Shown: positions 24,109-33,821, numbered from the stretch's first letter. The stretch: DNA of 64,000 bases from Monoglobus pectinilyticus (GCF_002874775.1 NZ_CP020991.1:2394451-2458450); one strand, 5' to 3'. The notes: generated from the sequence alone by a model not told the origin. Made by a program: numbers and translations.

Positions 24109-25995
24109 TTGAAGAATAATAATGATACACGACAGAACAACAATAAGCAAGCTCAGAACGTCGCTAACAAGATGGCGCATAAGGTCGTGGATAAGATAGC
24201 TAAAATCAGCGGTGTTAATGAGAAAACAAACAACAATAATAATCGAAATAAAAATAATAATAGTAACGGTAAAAACGGAAACAGAAACAGCAATGGAGGA
24301 AACAGAAAGAATAATACGCCGAAACATACAGATAAACCAATCCGTATTATACCTCTCGGCGGACTGAATGAAATCGGCAAAAACTTAACTGTTTTTGAGT
24401 ATGAGGACGACGCTTTGATACTGGACTGCGGTATGGCGTTTCCTGACGATGATATGCTTGGTGTTGATATTGTTATTCCTGACATAACATATCTTCATAA
24501 AATCGCGGATAGGATTCGCGGCATAGTTTTGACGCATGGTCATGAGGACCATATCGGAGCTTTGCCTTATGTTTTAAAAGAATTTTCAGTTCCGGTTTAC
24601 GGAACCAGGCTTACTCTCGGTATTTTAAAAAATAAGCTCAAAGAACATGGTATACTGAATCAGGTAAAGCTTAACACGATTAATGCAGGAGACAAAGTGA
24701 AGCTTGGAGCATTTACGGCTGAATTTATTCATACAAACCACTCAATAGCCGACGCGGTAGCAATCGCGCTTCATACGCCTACAGGTATAATACTCCACAC
24801 CGGCGATTTTAAAATAGATTCAACTCCTATAGACAGCGATATGATTGACTTGGCACGTTTCGGCGAGCTGGGTAAGGAAGGTGTGTTAGCGTTATTGTCT
24901 GACAGCACAAATGCTGACAGGCCCGGAGTAACATTTAGTGAAAAGTCAATCGGAAAAACCTTTGACAATCTGTTTGAAAAAGGCGAGCAGAACAAGCAGA
25001 GGATAATCGTAGCCACGTTTGCATCCAATGTACATAGGGTGCAGCAGATTATTAATTCCGCGGTCAAGTATAACCGTAAGGTCGCTGTGTCAGGACGGAG
25101 CATGGAAAACGTAATATCGGCGGCAATAGAGCTTGAATATATGCACGTGCCTGAAAATACACTGATTGGTTTAGACGAGATAAACAAGTATCCTAAAGAA
25201 CAGCTTGTTGTTATAACGACAGGTAGTCAGGGAGAGTCAATGGCTGCTCTGACAAGAATGGCGTTTACCAGTCACAAAAAGATTAATATTGAACCGAATG
25301 ATTTAGTTATCATTTCTGCAAGTCCTATACCTGGAAATGAAAAGTCTGTAGCCAATGTTGTGAACGAGCTTTTAAAGCAGGGAGCAGAGGTTATATATGA
25401 AAAACAGGCTGACGTCCATGTTTCTGGGCACGCTTGCCAGGAAGAGCTCAAAATGATATTGTCTTTGGTTAAGCCGAAATATTTTATTCCTGTTCACGGA
25501 GAGTACCGTCATCTTTGCAAGCATAAAGGTCTTGCTGTTCACACGGGTATAGACCCTAAAAATATATTTGTTATGGACTTGGGTAATGTTTTAGAATTGT
25601 CGCGCTCATCTGCAAAGATAGTGGGTTCTGTGCCGTCAGGCAAAGTTTTGGTTGACGGATTGGGTGTGGGCGACGTTGGCAATATCGTTCTTCGTGACAG
25701 AAAGCATTTGGCTGAAGACGGTATAATTATAGTGGTAATGACAATAGAAAAAGAGAGCGGCGAGTGTGTTTCAGGACCTGATATAATATCAAGAGGTTTT
25801 GTTTATGTTCGGGAATCTGAAGACTTAATGGAAGAGATTAAGAAACAGACAACTTCTGTTGTTGAAAATTGTTTATCAGGCCACAGTTTTGACTGGACTA
25901 CTCTGAAAACAAGAGTAAAAAATGATGTCGGCAACTATCTATATGTCAAAACAAAACGCAGACCGATGATTCTTCCGATAATTATGGAAGTATAG
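24109..25995 (+). CDS. rnj: Ribonuclease J with Asn-rich N-terminal extension
   Basis: A 628-aa 5'-3' exo/endoribonuclease of the metallo-beta-lactamase/beta-CASP family, the main RNA-decay enzyme of many Firmicutes. Residues 1-75 form a low-complexity basic/Asn tail (runs of NNN with K and R). The core starts PIRIIPLGGLNEIGKNLTVF. LTHGHEDHIGALPY carries the zinc ligands, and LLSDSTNADRPG and PVHGEYRHL are conserved. The C-terminal domain ends in TKRRPMILPIIMEV. The start is TTG at 24109 because AGGAGG lies 5 bases before it. The upstream in-frame ATG at 24022 has no ribosome site. Confidence 0.93.
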   Translation: MKNNNDTRQNNNKQAQNVANKMAHKVVDKIAKISGVNEKTNNNNNRNKNNNSNGKNGNRNSNGGNRKNNTPKHTDKPIRIIPLGGLNEIGKNLTVFEYEDDALILDCGMAFPDDDMLGVDIVIPDITYLHKIADRIRGIVLTHGHEDHIGALPYVLKEFSVPVYGTRLTLGILKNKLKEHGILNQVKLNTINAGDKVKLGAFTAEFIHTNHSIADAVAIALHTPTGIILHTGDFKIDSTPIDSDMIDLARFGELGKEGVLALLSDSTNADRPGVTFSEKSIGKTFDNLFEKGEQNKQRIIVATFASNVHRVQQIINSAVKYNRKVAVSGRSMENVISAAIELEYMHVPENTLIGLDEINKYPKEQLVVITTGSQGESMAALTRMAFTSHKKINIEPNDLVIISASPIPGNEKSVANVVNELLKQGAEVIYEKQADVHVSGHACQEELKMILSLVKPKYFIPVHGEYRHLCKHKGLAVHTGIDPKNIFVMDLGNVLELSRSSAKIVGSVPSGKVLVDGLGVGDVGNIVLRDRKHLAEDGIIIVVMTIEKESGECVSGPDIISRGFVYVRESEDLMEEIKKQTTSVVENCLSGHSFDWTTLKTRVKNDVGNYLYVKTKRRPMILPIIMEV

Positions 25996-26029
25996 AATAT
26001 TTGATATGTAAAGTTTTGCGTATTAGCCC

Positions 26030-26058
26030 TTGACTTATTTGGACTCATATAGTACAAT
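26030..26058 (+). promoter_or_regulatory. Promoter of the queuosine operon
   Basis: TTGACT at 26030 and TACAAT at 26053 with a 17-base spacer, about 28 bases before the riboswitch aptamer. Confidence 0.7.
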
Positions 26059-26084
26059 GAAAATTGATGTATAAGAACTATATG

Positions 26085-26145
26085 TCAGACAGTTCATTAG
26101 TACCATCCTGTCTAAAAATAAAACTAGGGCGAGTTTTGAATATTA
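26085..26145 (+). promoter_or_regulatory. PreQ1 class I riboswitch
   Basis: Stem P1 pairs AGACAG (26087-26092) with CTGTCT (26108-26113). The loop TTCATTAGTACCATC and the A-rich tail AAAAATAAAACTAGG form the H-type pseudoknot expected for preQ1-I. The tail also belongs to an alternative hairpin AAAACT/AGTTTT (26119-26136), a likely antiterminator or anti-aptamer switch. It stands before queD, which fits control by the pathway product preQ1. Confidence 0.8.
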
Positions 26146-26198
26146 CGTAAATCTGTGCATATTAACATAAAATTTTAATTGCATTGTTTCGTCAATAA

Positions 26199-26235
26199 AC
26201 AAAAGACGCTCTGTCAGAGCGTCTTTTATTATTAT
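26199..26235 (+). terminator. Riboswitch-associated terminator
   Basis: AAGACGCTC pairs with GAGCGTCTT around TGTCA, then TTTATTATT. It lies between the aptamer and queD, so it can act as the OFF platform that stops transcription when preQ1 is bound. Confidence 0.85.
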
Positions 26236-26266
26236 AAATTATTTAAATAAAAAAGGAGATTCGGAT

Positions 26267-26689
26267 ATGTATACAGTTTCGTGTGAAACGCATTTTGATT
26301 CAGCACATTTTCTATTAGGTTATAAAGGCGGGTGTAAAAACATTCATGGCCACAGATGGGTTGTCAGCGCGTCTGTCAGCAGTGAAACCCTGATAGAGGA
26401 AGGCGGAAACCGAGGCATGGTTATAGACTTTAATGAAGTAAAGCCTGTTTTAAATGAACTCGTAGAATGTTTTGACCACAGACTTGTTGTTGAGAGAGAT
26501 ACGCTTCGCAGTACGACTATGCTTATGCTTGAGGAAGAAGAGTTTGAGGTTGCAGAGGTTGATTTCAGACCTACGGTTGAAAATTTTTCTAAGTATTTTT
26601 ATGATGAATTAAAAAAGCGCGGCGTTCCTGTATCCAAAGTAAGAGTTTATGAAACTCCGGAATCTTATGCCGAATACTGTGAGGACTAG
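26267..26689 (+). CDS. queD: 6-carboxytetrahydropterin synthase
   Basis: QueD (140 aa) converts 7,8-dihydroneopterin triphosphate to 6-carboxy-5,6,7,8-tetrahydropterin, the second step of queuosine-precursor synthesis. Zinc ligands are the His of FDSAHFL and the pair in NIHGHRW. VIDFNEVKPVL and the DHR of CFDHRLVV are conserved, and PTVENFSKYFYDEL and VRVYETPESYAEY complete the T-fold. AAGGAGAT precedes the ATG. It is first in the operon behind a preQ1 riboswitch. Its substrate is supplied by FolE, encoded in the same operon. Confidence 0.95.
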   Translation: MYTVSCETHFDSAHFLLGYKGGCKNIHGHRWVVSASVSSETLIEEGGNRGMVIDFNEVKPVLNELVECFDHRLVVERDTLRSTTMLMLEEEEFEVAEVDFRPTVENFSKYFYDELKKRGVPVSKVRVYETPESYAEYCED

Positions 26690-26690
26690 T

Positions 26691-27371
26691 ATGAATCATG
26701 ACAGCCAGGCGTTTAAAGTATGCGAGAAGTTTGTAAGTATAAACGGTGAGGGAATTAAAGCCGGACAGCTTTCTGTTTTTGTAAGGTTTAAGGGCTGCAA
26801 TCTTGACTGTTCGTATTGTGATACTAAGTGGGCAAATGAAAAAGACGCGGATTTTGAGTCTATGTCTACAGACGAGATAGTTAAGTATGTTGTTGAAACC
26901 TCTGTACAGAACGTTACATTGACAGGCGGCGAGCCTCTTATACAGCCCGGTATATCCGGGCTGATAAAAAACTTGAAGGAAAACGATCTTAATGTTGAGA
27001 TTGAAACAAACGGCGCGGTTAACTTGAAGCCGTTTTGTTCTGACGAAACGCGTCCCGATTGTTTTACAATGGATTATAAACTCCCCTCGAGCGGTATGGA
27101 AGACAGTATGCTGACTGATAATTTTTTTTATTTGAAAGACAGTGACTGTGTTAAGTTTGTGGCCGGTTCTGAAAATGATTTAGAAAAAGCTCTCAAAATT
27201 ATACATGAATATGATTTGACAAACCGCTGTCATGTTTATATCAGTCCTGTATTTGGGAGTATAGAACCTGTCAGGATTGTTGAGTTTATGATAGAAAATG
27301 TTTTAAATAATGTAAATTTGCAGATTCAGATGCATAAGGTTATCTGGAATCCGGAAGAAAGGGGAGTATAA
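26691..27371 (+). CDS. queE: 7-carboxy-7-deazaguanine synthase (radical SAM)
   Basis: QueE (226 aa) rearranges 6-carboxytetrahydropterin to 7-carboxy-7-deazaguanine using S-adenosylmethionine and a [4Fe-4S] cluster. The cluster motif is [10 protein letters not shown] (CxxxCxxC) at about residues 37-44. [31 protein letters not shown] and EIETNGA are typical. The ATG at 26691 lies two bases after the queD stop, with GTGAGGAC upstream. A longer in-frame start inside queD is not supported by the family N-terminus. Confidence 0.95.
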   Translation: MNHDSQAFKVCEKFVSINGEGIKAGQLSVFVRFKGCNLDCSYCDTKWANEKDADFESMSTDEIVKYVVETSVQNVTLTGGEPLIQPGISGLIKNLKENDLNVEIETNGAVNLKPFCSDETRPDCFTMDYKLPSSGMEDSMLTDNFFYLKDSDCVKFVAGSENDLEKALKIIHEYDLTNRCHVYISPVFGSIEPVRIVEFMIENVLNNVNLQIQMHKVIWNPEERGV

Positions 27372-27373
27372 AT

Positions 27374-27967
27374 TTGGCTGAGAATAAGAAAATTGACACA
27401 AAAGCCATTGAGGAGCATATCAGAGGAATTTTGACGGCTTTGGGAGACGACCCAAACCGTGAAGGTCTTGCTGATACTCCAAAGCGTGTGGCTAAAATGT
27501 ATGCCGAAGTTTTTGACGGTATGAATTATACTAACCATGAGATAGCACAGATGTTTAATAAAACATTTGAGGATGATCCGGATTCATATCATAACTCAAA
27601 CGATATTGTTGTGGTTAAAAATATTGAGGTTTTTAGTTTTTGCGAGCATCATATGGCGCTTATGTATGACATGAATGTGTCGGTGGCGTATATTCCAAAC
27701 GGCAGAGTTATAGGTCTGAGCAAAATAGCCAGGATAGCTGATATGGTGGCAAAAAGACTGCAGCTGCAGGAGCGTATAGGTTCTGATATCGCTGAAATTA
27801 TGCAGGAGATTACAGGCAGTGACGATGTGGCTGTAATAATTGAAGCCAGCCATAGCTGTATGACAGCGCGCGGAATTCAAAAGCCTTCGGCAAAAACCAG
27901 AACACGTACTATGAGAGGAAAGTTTGAGAGTGACACGAGTTTAGTCACTCAGCTTATGGGAGAGTAG
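27374..27967 (+). CDS. folE: GTP cyclohydrolase I
   Basis: FolE (197 aa) converts GTP to 7,8-dihydroneopterin triphosphate. In this operon it feeds QueD. Conserved blocks are [33 protein letters not shown] (zinc Cys and His), [24 protein letters not shown] and [13 protein letters not shown] (second zinc Cys). It starts at TTG, two bases after queE, with AAAGGGGAG upstream. Folate genes are absent here, so this copy is most likely devoted to queuosine. Confidence 0.95.
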   Translation: MAENKKIDTKAIEEHIRGILTALGDDPNREGLADTPKRVAKMYAEVFDGMNYTNHEIAQMFNKTFEDDPDSYHNSNDIVVVKNIEVFSFCEHHMALMYDMNVSVAYIPNGRVIGLSKIARIADMVAKRLQLQERIGSDIAEIMQEITGSDDVAVIIEASHSCMTARGIQKPSAKTRTRTMRGKFESDTSLVTQLMGE

Positions 27968-27983
27968 AGTAGGAGACGATAAA

Positions 27984-28667
27984 ATGGATAACAAAAAAGC
28001 TTTGGTGCTTTTCAGCGGAGGGGTTGACAGCACTACAGCGCTTGCAATGGCTGTGAAAAAGTATGGCGCTGATAAGACTGCGGCGCTTTCTATTTCGTAT
28101 GGGCAAAAGCATTCAAAAGAAATAGAAGCGGCGCGTAAAATTGCCGATTATTATGGTACAGAATTACTAGAGCTGGACCTTTCAAAAATGTTTGAATACA
28201 GCAGCTGTTCGCTTCTAAAGCAGAATGAGGATGCTGATATTCCTAAAGAAAGTTACGAAGAACAGCTGAAAGATACTGACGGCGAGCCGGTATCAACATA
28301 TGTACCGTTTAGAAACGGTCTTTTTTTAGCGTCTGCTGCAAGCATAGCGCTATCGCTGGAGGCTGAGATAATTTATTATGGAGCGCATAGCGACGACGCG
28401 GCGGGAAGCGCTTATCCGGACTGCAGTAAAGTGTTTAATGACGCTATGAATACTGCAATATATGAAGGCAGCGGACATAAAATAAAGATATTGGCGCCTT
28501 TTGTGGAATGGAATAAGAAGCAAGTTGTTGCTGAGGGCGTGAAATTGGGAGTGCCGTACGAAATGACGTGGAGCTGTTACGAGGGCGGAGATGAGCCGTG
28601 CGGTGAGTGCGGAACCTGCCGTGACAGAAGAGAAGCATTTTTGGCTAACGGTCTTGATATAAAATAG
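27984..28667 (+). CDS. queC: 7-cyano-7-deazaguanine synthase
   Basis: QueC (227 aa) uses ATP and ammonia to turn 7-carboxy-7-deazaguanine into preQ0. The PP-loop [11 protein letters not shown] is at residues 10-20, and [13 protein letters not shown] and [15 protein letters not shown] are family blocks. The zinc-binding C-terminus is [25 protein letters not shown] lies before the ATG. It sits in the queDE-folE-queCF order usual for Firmicutes. Confidence 0.95.
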   Translation: MDNKKALVLFSGGVDSTTALAMAVKKYGADKTAALSISYGQKHSKEIEAARKIADYYGTELLELDLSKMFEYSSCSLLKQNEDADIPKESYEEQLKDTDGEPVSTYVPFRNGLFLASAASIALSLEAEIIYYGAHSDDAAGSAYPDCSKVFNDAMNTAIYEGSGHKIKILAPFVEWNKKQVVAEGVKLGVPYEMTWSCYEGGDEPCGECGTCRDRREAFLANGLDIK

Positions 28668-28678
28668 AGGTGATAGAT

Positions 28679-29152
28679 TTGGAGAATATTCAAAGAGAGC
28701 AGGAAGGTTTGACTTTGCTGGGAAATCAGAAAACGGTATATAAAGCAGATTATGCTCCTGAGGTTCTTGAAACATTCGAGAACAAGCATAGAGATAATGA
28801 TTATTGGGTAAGATTCAACTGCCCCGAGTTTACTTCGCTTTGCCCTATAACAGGTCAGCCGGATTTTGCGGAAATTATTATTTCCTATGTTCCTGATGTA
28901 AGAATGGTTGAAAGCAAGTCTCTTAAATTATATTTGTTTAGTTTTCGTAACCACGGTGATTTTCATGAGGACTGCGTTAACAAAATAATGAAGGATTTGA
29001 TTGAGCTGATGGACCCTAAATATATAGAAGTATTTGGCAGGTTCACGCCGAGAGGCGGAATCTCAATTCATCCATATGCAAACTACGGTAGACCCGGAAC
29101 AAAATGGGAACAAGTGGCTTTTGAACGGCTTACACACAGAGAAATAGTATAA
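28679..29152 (+). CDS. queF: NADPH-dependent 7-cyano-7-deazaguanine reductase
   Basis: QueF (157 aa, unimodular type) reduces the nitrile of preQ0 to preQ1, the product sensed by the riboswitch at the head of the operon. The catalytic Cys is in [32 protein letters not shown] is the QueF motif that binds NADPH, and [16 protein letters not shown] is the C-terminal block. TTG at 28679 is chosen because GAGGTGAT overlaps the earlier GTG at 28670 and is correctly spaced only for the TTG. No tgt or queA gene is in the window. Confidence 0.94.
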   Translation: MENIQREQEGLTLLGNQKTVYKADYAPEVLETFENKHRDNDYWVRFNCPEFTSLCPITGQPDFAEIIISYVPDVRMVESKSLKLYLFSFRNHGDFHEDCVNKIMKDLIELMDPKYIEVFGRFTPRGGISIHPYANYGRPGTKWEQVAFERLTHREIV

Positions 29153-29299
29153 GAAAGTTTTTAATTTTCTGTTGTGGAAATTGAATTCAGTATTATAATG
29201 TATAATAGTATAAGAGTTTATTAGATACCGTTTTTAAAAAGATTTTTTCTTGTTATGCGGGATATTTGATATGAGAATAAAAGTTTATGAGGTTACAAT

Positions 29300-29850
29300 A
29301 TGAATGAAATATATGCTTATCATATTGTTACAGATAGACCTATGGAGAAAGGTCAGCATATTATTTTCAATGATGTTAATTATAGCGGCGTTTATAAAAG
29401 AGTAAATGATAAAATTCAAATTGTGAATGATATTTATTTACATCCTGAAAATATGATGCGGATATTCTTGAATATCATAAGAAAATAGCAATGAGAGAAT
29501 TAGCATTAGAAAAAGTGCGTAAAGATCTTTATTCTGATTATCCATCCAGGTTGAGCTGTTAATATGTTTCGAACAGTATAGAAGAATTTGAAAAATGAGC
29601 GGAGCTGTTTATTGACTTAAATATACCAACTTATTTTATTGTTAAACTGAAAATAATAGGAAACATGTTTGTAGGCGATGCCAATAATTGTTTTGAAGCA
29701 ACTTTATATAAAGACAAAAATTTATTGCTTGCAAAACGGTACTGGAACAACTGTCCTAATGAGGATGGTGTTCCTTCAGTAAAGGAAATATTAGTAAATG
29801 GTGATATTAAGGTTATTGAAATTATAAGAGAAATAAATGCAAATGTATAA
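29300..29850 (+). pseudogene. Broken DUF2441-family gene
   Basis: The text YAYHIVTDRPMEKGQHIIFN, VYKRVNDKIQIVNDIYLHPE belongs to the DUF2441 type seen in Clostridia. The frame then shifts near 29453. The right frame continues as YDADILEYHKKIAMRELALE, LYSDYPSRLSC, a TAA at 29560, YVSNSIEEFEK, a TGA at 29596 where Trp is expected, and runs to FVGDANNCFEATLYKDKN, RYWNNCPNEDG and IIREINANV. One shift and two stops make a functional product unlikely. Two short open pieces (62 and 61 codons) are all that remain. DUF2441 proteins are linked to NAD-type chemistry only by weak analogy, so no function is assigned. Confidence 0.82.
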
Positions 29851-30252
29851 TTATAGTTTAAAGCGGAGCCATAGTTTCCGTTAATAAAAAATTTTCCAAG
29901 CTTTTTTAGTTTGATGATAGGTATATAAGAATAATATCGTTATTATTTGATAGCGAATCCGGATTTTTTATTATTAGTAAAAGAGTTAAAATATACTAAT
30001 AATATTGAAGTGTCAAATGTCTTAACTAGCGTGCGTTTTAATAAAATATAATTATACTTAGTCTTTACGTATTGAAATCGGCAGTTATATGTATAACAAT
30101 GAAAAAATCAAGTTTCAGAACTTTTGATTTTTAAGAATAGATTATATTATTGCATATATGAATATTATGACGGCTTTTTAAAGCCGTTTTTATTGTGCTT
30201 AACTTATAGTCAAAAATTTTGAAAATTAAAGTCAAAAACCATAACATCACTA
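29851..30252. other. Non-coding gap with one terminator
   Basis: AT-rich DNA without a reading frame. It contains an intrinsic terminator at 30169-30192 (ACGGCTTT/AAAGCCGT then TTTTTATT) that is more than 300 bases from any gene end, so a short unannotated transcript may end there. Confidence 0.5.
30169..30192 (+). terminator. Isolated intrinsic terminator
   Basis: ACGGCTTT pairs with AAAGCCGT and is followed by TTTTATT. Confidence 0.75.
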
Positions 30253-30281
30253 TTGTTTAAATTTTATATCAATGGTATAAT
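30253..30281 (+). promoter_or_regulatory. Promoter of the FGGY kinase
   Basis: TTGTTT at 30253 and TATAAT at 30276 with a 17-base spacer. It lies about 30 bases before the AAGGAG site and shows that the in-frame ATG at 30253 cannot be the start. Confidence 0.7.
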
Positions 30282-30312
30282 TATCCTAATAATTATTAAT
30301 AAGGAGATAAAA

Positions 30313-31914
30313 ATGGATACTGTAGAAACAAAAAATTTTATTGAATCCGGGCAGGCGATTCTTGGAATTGAGTTTGGTTCGACAAGAATAAAAGCAGTTC
30401 TGATTAACCGTAATCATATACCAATCGCTTCAGGCGCACATGACTGGGAAAACAGATTGGAAAATGGAATTTGGACGTATACTCTTGATGATATTTGGTC
30501 CGGGGTTCAGAAATGCTATGCTGATATGTGTGATGATGTTTATAAAAAATATGGCGCGAAGGTTGAAAATCTTTCTGCTATAGGTATAAGCGCCATGATG
30601 CACGGGTATATGGCGTTTGATAAAAATGATGAACTTTTGGTGCCATTCCGTACCTGGAGAAACACTATCACCGCTGATGCGGCAAGCCGTTTGACAGAAC
30701 TGTTTAATTTCAATATTCCCCAAAGATGGAGTATTGCTCATTTGTATCGGGCGATTCTTAATGGAGAGGAACATGTAAATAGTATAAACTACCTCACAAC
30801 CCTGGCCGGTTATGTTCACTTTGCGCTGACAGGTGAACGTGTTATTGGTATCGGAGACGCATCGGGAATTTTCCCTGTTAATTCTGAAACTAAGGATTAT
30901 AATTCAGACATGATTAATAGTTTTGATAAAGTGATTTCTGAATATAATTTTAGCTGGAAGCTGTCAGATATTTTGCCTAAAGTATTGGTTGCCGGTGAAG
31001 AGGCTGGAGTATTGACCGAAAAGGGAGCCGGAATGCTTGACCCGACAGGTGCTCTGAAACCCGGAGCTCGATTCTGTCCGCCGGAGGGTGACGCAGGAAC
31101 CGGGATGACTGCGACAAACAGTGTTGCGAAACGTACCGGAAATGTTTCCGCAGGAACATCTGTGTTTGCGATGGTTGTTCTTGAGAAAGAATTGTCTAAA
31201 GTATATTCTGAAATTGACCTTGTTACAACCCCGTCAGGCGAGACGGTCGGTATGATTCACTGCAATAACTGCACTTCTGATATAAACGCCTGGGTAAATA
31301 TGTTTAAAGAGTTTTTGACGGCTATGGGATTTAATGCAGATATGTCCATGCTTTATAAAACGTTCTTTGAGGCGGCTTTAAAGGGAGAGCCGGATTGCGG
31401 CGGACTGCTTGCGTATAACTATTTTTCGGGCGAGCATATAACAGGATTTGAAGAGGGTAGACCTATTCTTGCCAGAACTCCTGAAAGTAAATTCAGTTTT
31501 AACAATTTTGCTCGGGTTTGTTTATATTCTGCGTTAGCTACATTAAAAATTGGATTGGATATAATGCTGAACGGAGAGGGCGTGAAGCTTGAAAAAATGC
31601 TTGGTCATGGCGGATTCTTTAAAACTCCTGAGGTAGGACAGAGAATTATGGGTGCTGCGATTGATGTGCCTGTAACAGTAATGTCGACAGCGGGAGAAGG
31701 AGGAGCATGGGGGATAGCTTTGCTTGCAGCGTATGTAATAGAGAGAAAAGATAACGAAAGTCTTGATATGTACTTGGATGAAAAGGTATTCGGGACAGAT
31801 GCCGGCACTACCATTGAACCACGAGAAGAAGATGTTTTAGGGTTTAATAAATTTATTGACCGATATAAAAAAGGTATATCTATTGAGAAAACAGCAGTTG
31901 AAAGTTTAAATTAA
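30313..31914 (+). CDS. FGGY-family carbohydrate kinase
   Basis: A 533-aa cytoplasmic sugar kinase that transfers the ATP phosphate to a pentose or related sugar. [16 protein letters not shown] is the first nucleotide-binding beta hairpin. [13 protein letters not shown] and VPFRTWRNT belong to the sugar site. [18 protein letters not shown] and [20 protein letters not shown] are the second-domain ATP motifs. The length fits the L-ribulokinase/xylulokinase-like branch, but the substrate cannot be read from the sequence. In a pectin-using organism arabinose, xylose or uronate side branches are plausible. It stands alone, with its own promoter and AAGGAGAT. Confidence 0.85.
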   Translation: MDTVETKNFIESGQAILGIEFGSTRIKAVLINRNHIPIASGAHDWENRLENGIWTYTLDDIWSGVQKCYADMCDDVYKKYGAKVENLSAIGISAMMHGYMAFDKNDELLVPFRTWRNTITADAASRLTELFNFNIPQRWSIAHLYRAILNGEEHVNSINYLTTLAGYVHFALTGERVIGIGDASGIFPVNSETKDYNSDMINSFDKVISEYNFSWKLSDILPKVLVAGEEAGVLTEKGAGMLDPTGALKPGARFCPPEGDAGTGMTATNSVAKRTGNVSAGTSVFAMVVLEKELSKVYSEIDLVTTPSGETVGMIHCNNCTSDINAWVNMFKEFLTAMGFNADMSMLYKTFFEAALKGEPDCGGLLAYNYFSGEHITGFEEGRPILARTPESKFSFNNFARVCLYSALATLKIGLDIMLNGEGVKLEKMLGHGGFFKTPEVGQRIMGAAIDVPVTVMSTAGEGGAWGIALLAAYVIERKDNESLDMYLDEKVFGTDAGTTIEPREEDVLGFNKFIDRYKKGISIEKTAVESLN

Positions 31915-31981
31915 ATATTGATATAAATACATTTTTAGTAAAAATAATATACTAAATATTTTGATTTGTTTTATAAATATA

Positions 31982-32075
31982 GAAATAAGCTGTCTATTAT
32001 TGGACCAACCTCAAAAAGTTAGATTAAAAGTCTGATAATTGATAGGCCGGCTAATATTTGACAGCTTATTTTTAT
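31982..32075 (+). terminator. Long-loop terminator after the FGGY kinase
   Basis: GAAATAAGCTGTC (31982-31994) pairs with GACAGCTTATTTTT (from 32060) across a loop of about 65 bases. The same AAATAAGCTGTC arm is used in the terminator at 33211. Confidence 0.6.
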
Positions 32076-32129
32076 TAATATATAAAGTAAATAATAGCGG
32101 AAAGTCAGCTGAAAACCGGACGGAAAAAT

Positions 32130-33060
32130 TAAAGGTGTTTTTAGTGAACATCGGTAGGCTTGTGTTAACAAGCGCGTTAGGTGAGCTACCATCTGAACAC
32201 GCAGTGTTCAATATATAAATATTATATATTTTTTTACTTATTAAAAACACTATCTATTTACTTTGTATATGACCCCATATAAAAAATTTATTATTACATA
32301 ATAATGGTGTTTGAACCATTTCTTTTTATTTGAGTATTCATAATAATGACATTGCAGGTTATAGCAAAATATGACCATATGTATAACACACACTTTCTTT
32401 GAAAGTGTGGTCACACTCGCAAGAAAAAGAGACGCTTCACCTGTGACCACACCTGAAAGGTGTGTGTAATACAAAGTTACTTGTTTTGAATAACCTACGA
32501 TGTCAATAATATGAATACTCAAATAAAAGAAAAAGTGCTTGCTCGCTTAGGTCGCCTAACGGCTCCAAAGGGCGCTCGCCCCCGCTCATTTCATCATGAA
32601 GCCACGCTTCATGGTGAAAAAAGCCCTACTACTTTCCCGTTGACTTTGTGAACTTCCGTGAAAAAAGATATTCCGAGTTCTTATTTTAATTAATTAAAAA
32701 AGTTGGTTTTTCAATTTAATTTAACACAAAAAAACAGGGTTTTAGTGAGCTTCGGTAGGCTTATTGTGACCGCACCTGTAGGGTGCGTGTGAGCAAAATT
32801 AGTTTGTTTTGATTAACCTACAATGTCATTAAATTACTTAGTTGTGATGTGTGTTAACAAGCGCGTTAGGTGAGCTACCATCTGAACACGCAGTGTTCAA
32901 TATATAAAGTAAATATTTATTAAAATTTACTTTGTATATGCCCCCATATAAAAAAATTTTTTATTATATAATAATGTATTTGAATCATTTAATTATTACA
33001 CTAAAAAAGCGCGTTTTTCAGTGAACTTCGGTAGGTGTATCTGTGACCCCACTGAAGGTA
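32130..33060. repeat. Hairpin-mosaic repeat, left copy
   Basis: About 0.9 kb of modular repeats. Anchors include GTGAACATCGGTAGGCTTG (32148, with variants near 32740 and 33021), GCGCGTTAGGTGAGCTACCA (32173, 32863) and TGAACACGCAGTGTTCA hairpins. TATGACCCCATATAAAAAA occurs at 32268, with a variant at 32936. A TGAGTATTCAT...GACAT block appears at both ends of 32330-32525 as an inverted pair. Variable small hairpins such as CACACCTGAAAGGTGTG lie next to GTGACC. Most of it reappears in reverse at 39239-39900. Translations across it look like chance. Confidence 0.85.
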
Positions 33061-33210
33061 GGAGTCACAGACATAGAAGGATAATCAAAACAAGTCACTG
33101 TATATTAGCAGACAGAGTCTTATTCTGTTGCATTTTTTATAAATGGAAGACCCTTTTGGAAAAGCTGAATAATTACGTTCAAGTAGTTTTTGTTATATTT
33201 TATTTAAATA

Positions 33211-33242
33211 AAATAAGCTGTCCTAAATGGACAGCTTATTTT
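33211..33242 (-). terminator. Terminator of tRNA-Gly
   Basis: AAATAAGCTGTCC pairs with GGACAGCTTATTT. On the minus strand it follows the tRNA by 8 bases and ends in a T-rich tract. Confidence 0.8.
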
Positions 33243-33249
33243 TAAAATT

Positions 33250-33324
33250 TGGAGCGGAAGACGAGATTCGAACTCGCGACGTTCACCTTGGCAAGGTGAC
33301 GCTCTACCACTGAGCCACTCCCGC
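33250..33324 (-). tRNA. tRNA-Gly (GCC anticodon)
   Basis: The minus strand reads GCGGGAGTGGCTCAGTGG, the anticodon stem-loop CACCTTGCCAAGGTG (loop TTGCCAA, anticodon GCC), the T loop GTTCGAATC and an encoded CCA end. The acceptor stem GCGGGAG pairs with CTTCCGC (one G-U pair). It decodes GGC and GGU. Confidence 0.96.
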
Positions 33325-33350
33325 ATATATACACTTTTTAATGCTTAAAT

Positions 33351-33379
33351 ATTATAACATGAAGTCAGTTATCTGTCAA
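33351..33379 (-). promoter_or_regulatory. Promoter of tRNA-Gly
   Basis: On the minus strand a perfect TTGACA (33379-33374) and TATAAT (33356-33351) are 17 bases apart, about 27 bases before the tRNA. Confidence 0.85.
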
Positions 33380-33512
33380 TACCTTTTACAATTTTTTATT
33401 ATATTTTATTTACGTAAAATTATTTTATACTAAAATTATAGTTCTAACGATGAAACTGATTATAAATATTTTAATTAAAATTTTATTAAAAAGTCTATTG
33501 AAAACAAGTCAG

Positions 33513-33543
33513 TAAAAAATCAGCGGCTCCGTAAAGAGCCGTT
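33513..33543 (-). terminator. Terminator of the small helical protein
   Basis: On the minus strand AACGGCTC pairs with GAGCCGCT around TTTACG and is followed by GATTTTTTACT. Confidence 0.8.
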
Positions 33544-33560
33544 GGATGTGAATAGTAATT

Positions 33561-33821
33561 TTAACCGCCGAACAATCCTTTTACCTTATCAATTATGCCT
33601 TCAGCTTGATTTTCCAAATTTTCTACAACGCTTCCGTTAGGGTCAAGCTTTGCCTTCACCATGTCAGCTATATTTTTTAATTGTTCGTCCGGCAAATCAA
33701 TTCCGATAAGACCTTCTATTGTTTTGATTGGGTCGGATTTAAAGTTGTCCATCAATCCATCATCAGATTGAAGTTTTTCAACGGCTTCTTTGACTTTGTC
33801 CATAATTTCTGCGATTTCCAT
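33561..33821 (-). CDS. Small helical protein ending in GLFGG
   Basis: An 86-aa protein, MEIAEIMDKVKEAVEKLQSD then DLPDEQLKNIADMVKAKLDP, ending KGLFGG. It is of a type found widely in Clostridia. It is amphipathic and helical, acidic at the start, with a FKSDPIKTIEGLIGIDLP block that recalls Nif11-like leader peptides of peptide natural products. There is no modifying enzyme beside it and the end lacks an obvious cleavable core, so this similarity is weak. TAAGGAGG lies 8 bases before the ATG, and it has its own terminator. Confidence 0.7.
   Translation of the reverse strand: MEIAEIMDKVKEAVEKLQSDDGLMDNFKSDPIKTIEGLIGIDLPDEQLKNIADMVKAKLDPNGSVVENLENQAEGIIDKVKGLFGG

Noticed and set aside
33021-33245. 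74-codon frame beside tRNA-Gly
   Set aside because: It is a translation of the mosaic repeat and the tRNA terminator, with no ribosome site and no protein-like pattern.
33561-33821. Nif11-like lanthipeptide precursor
   Set aside because: Similarity is short, there is no clear leader-cleavage site or core peptide and no modifying enzyme nearby.
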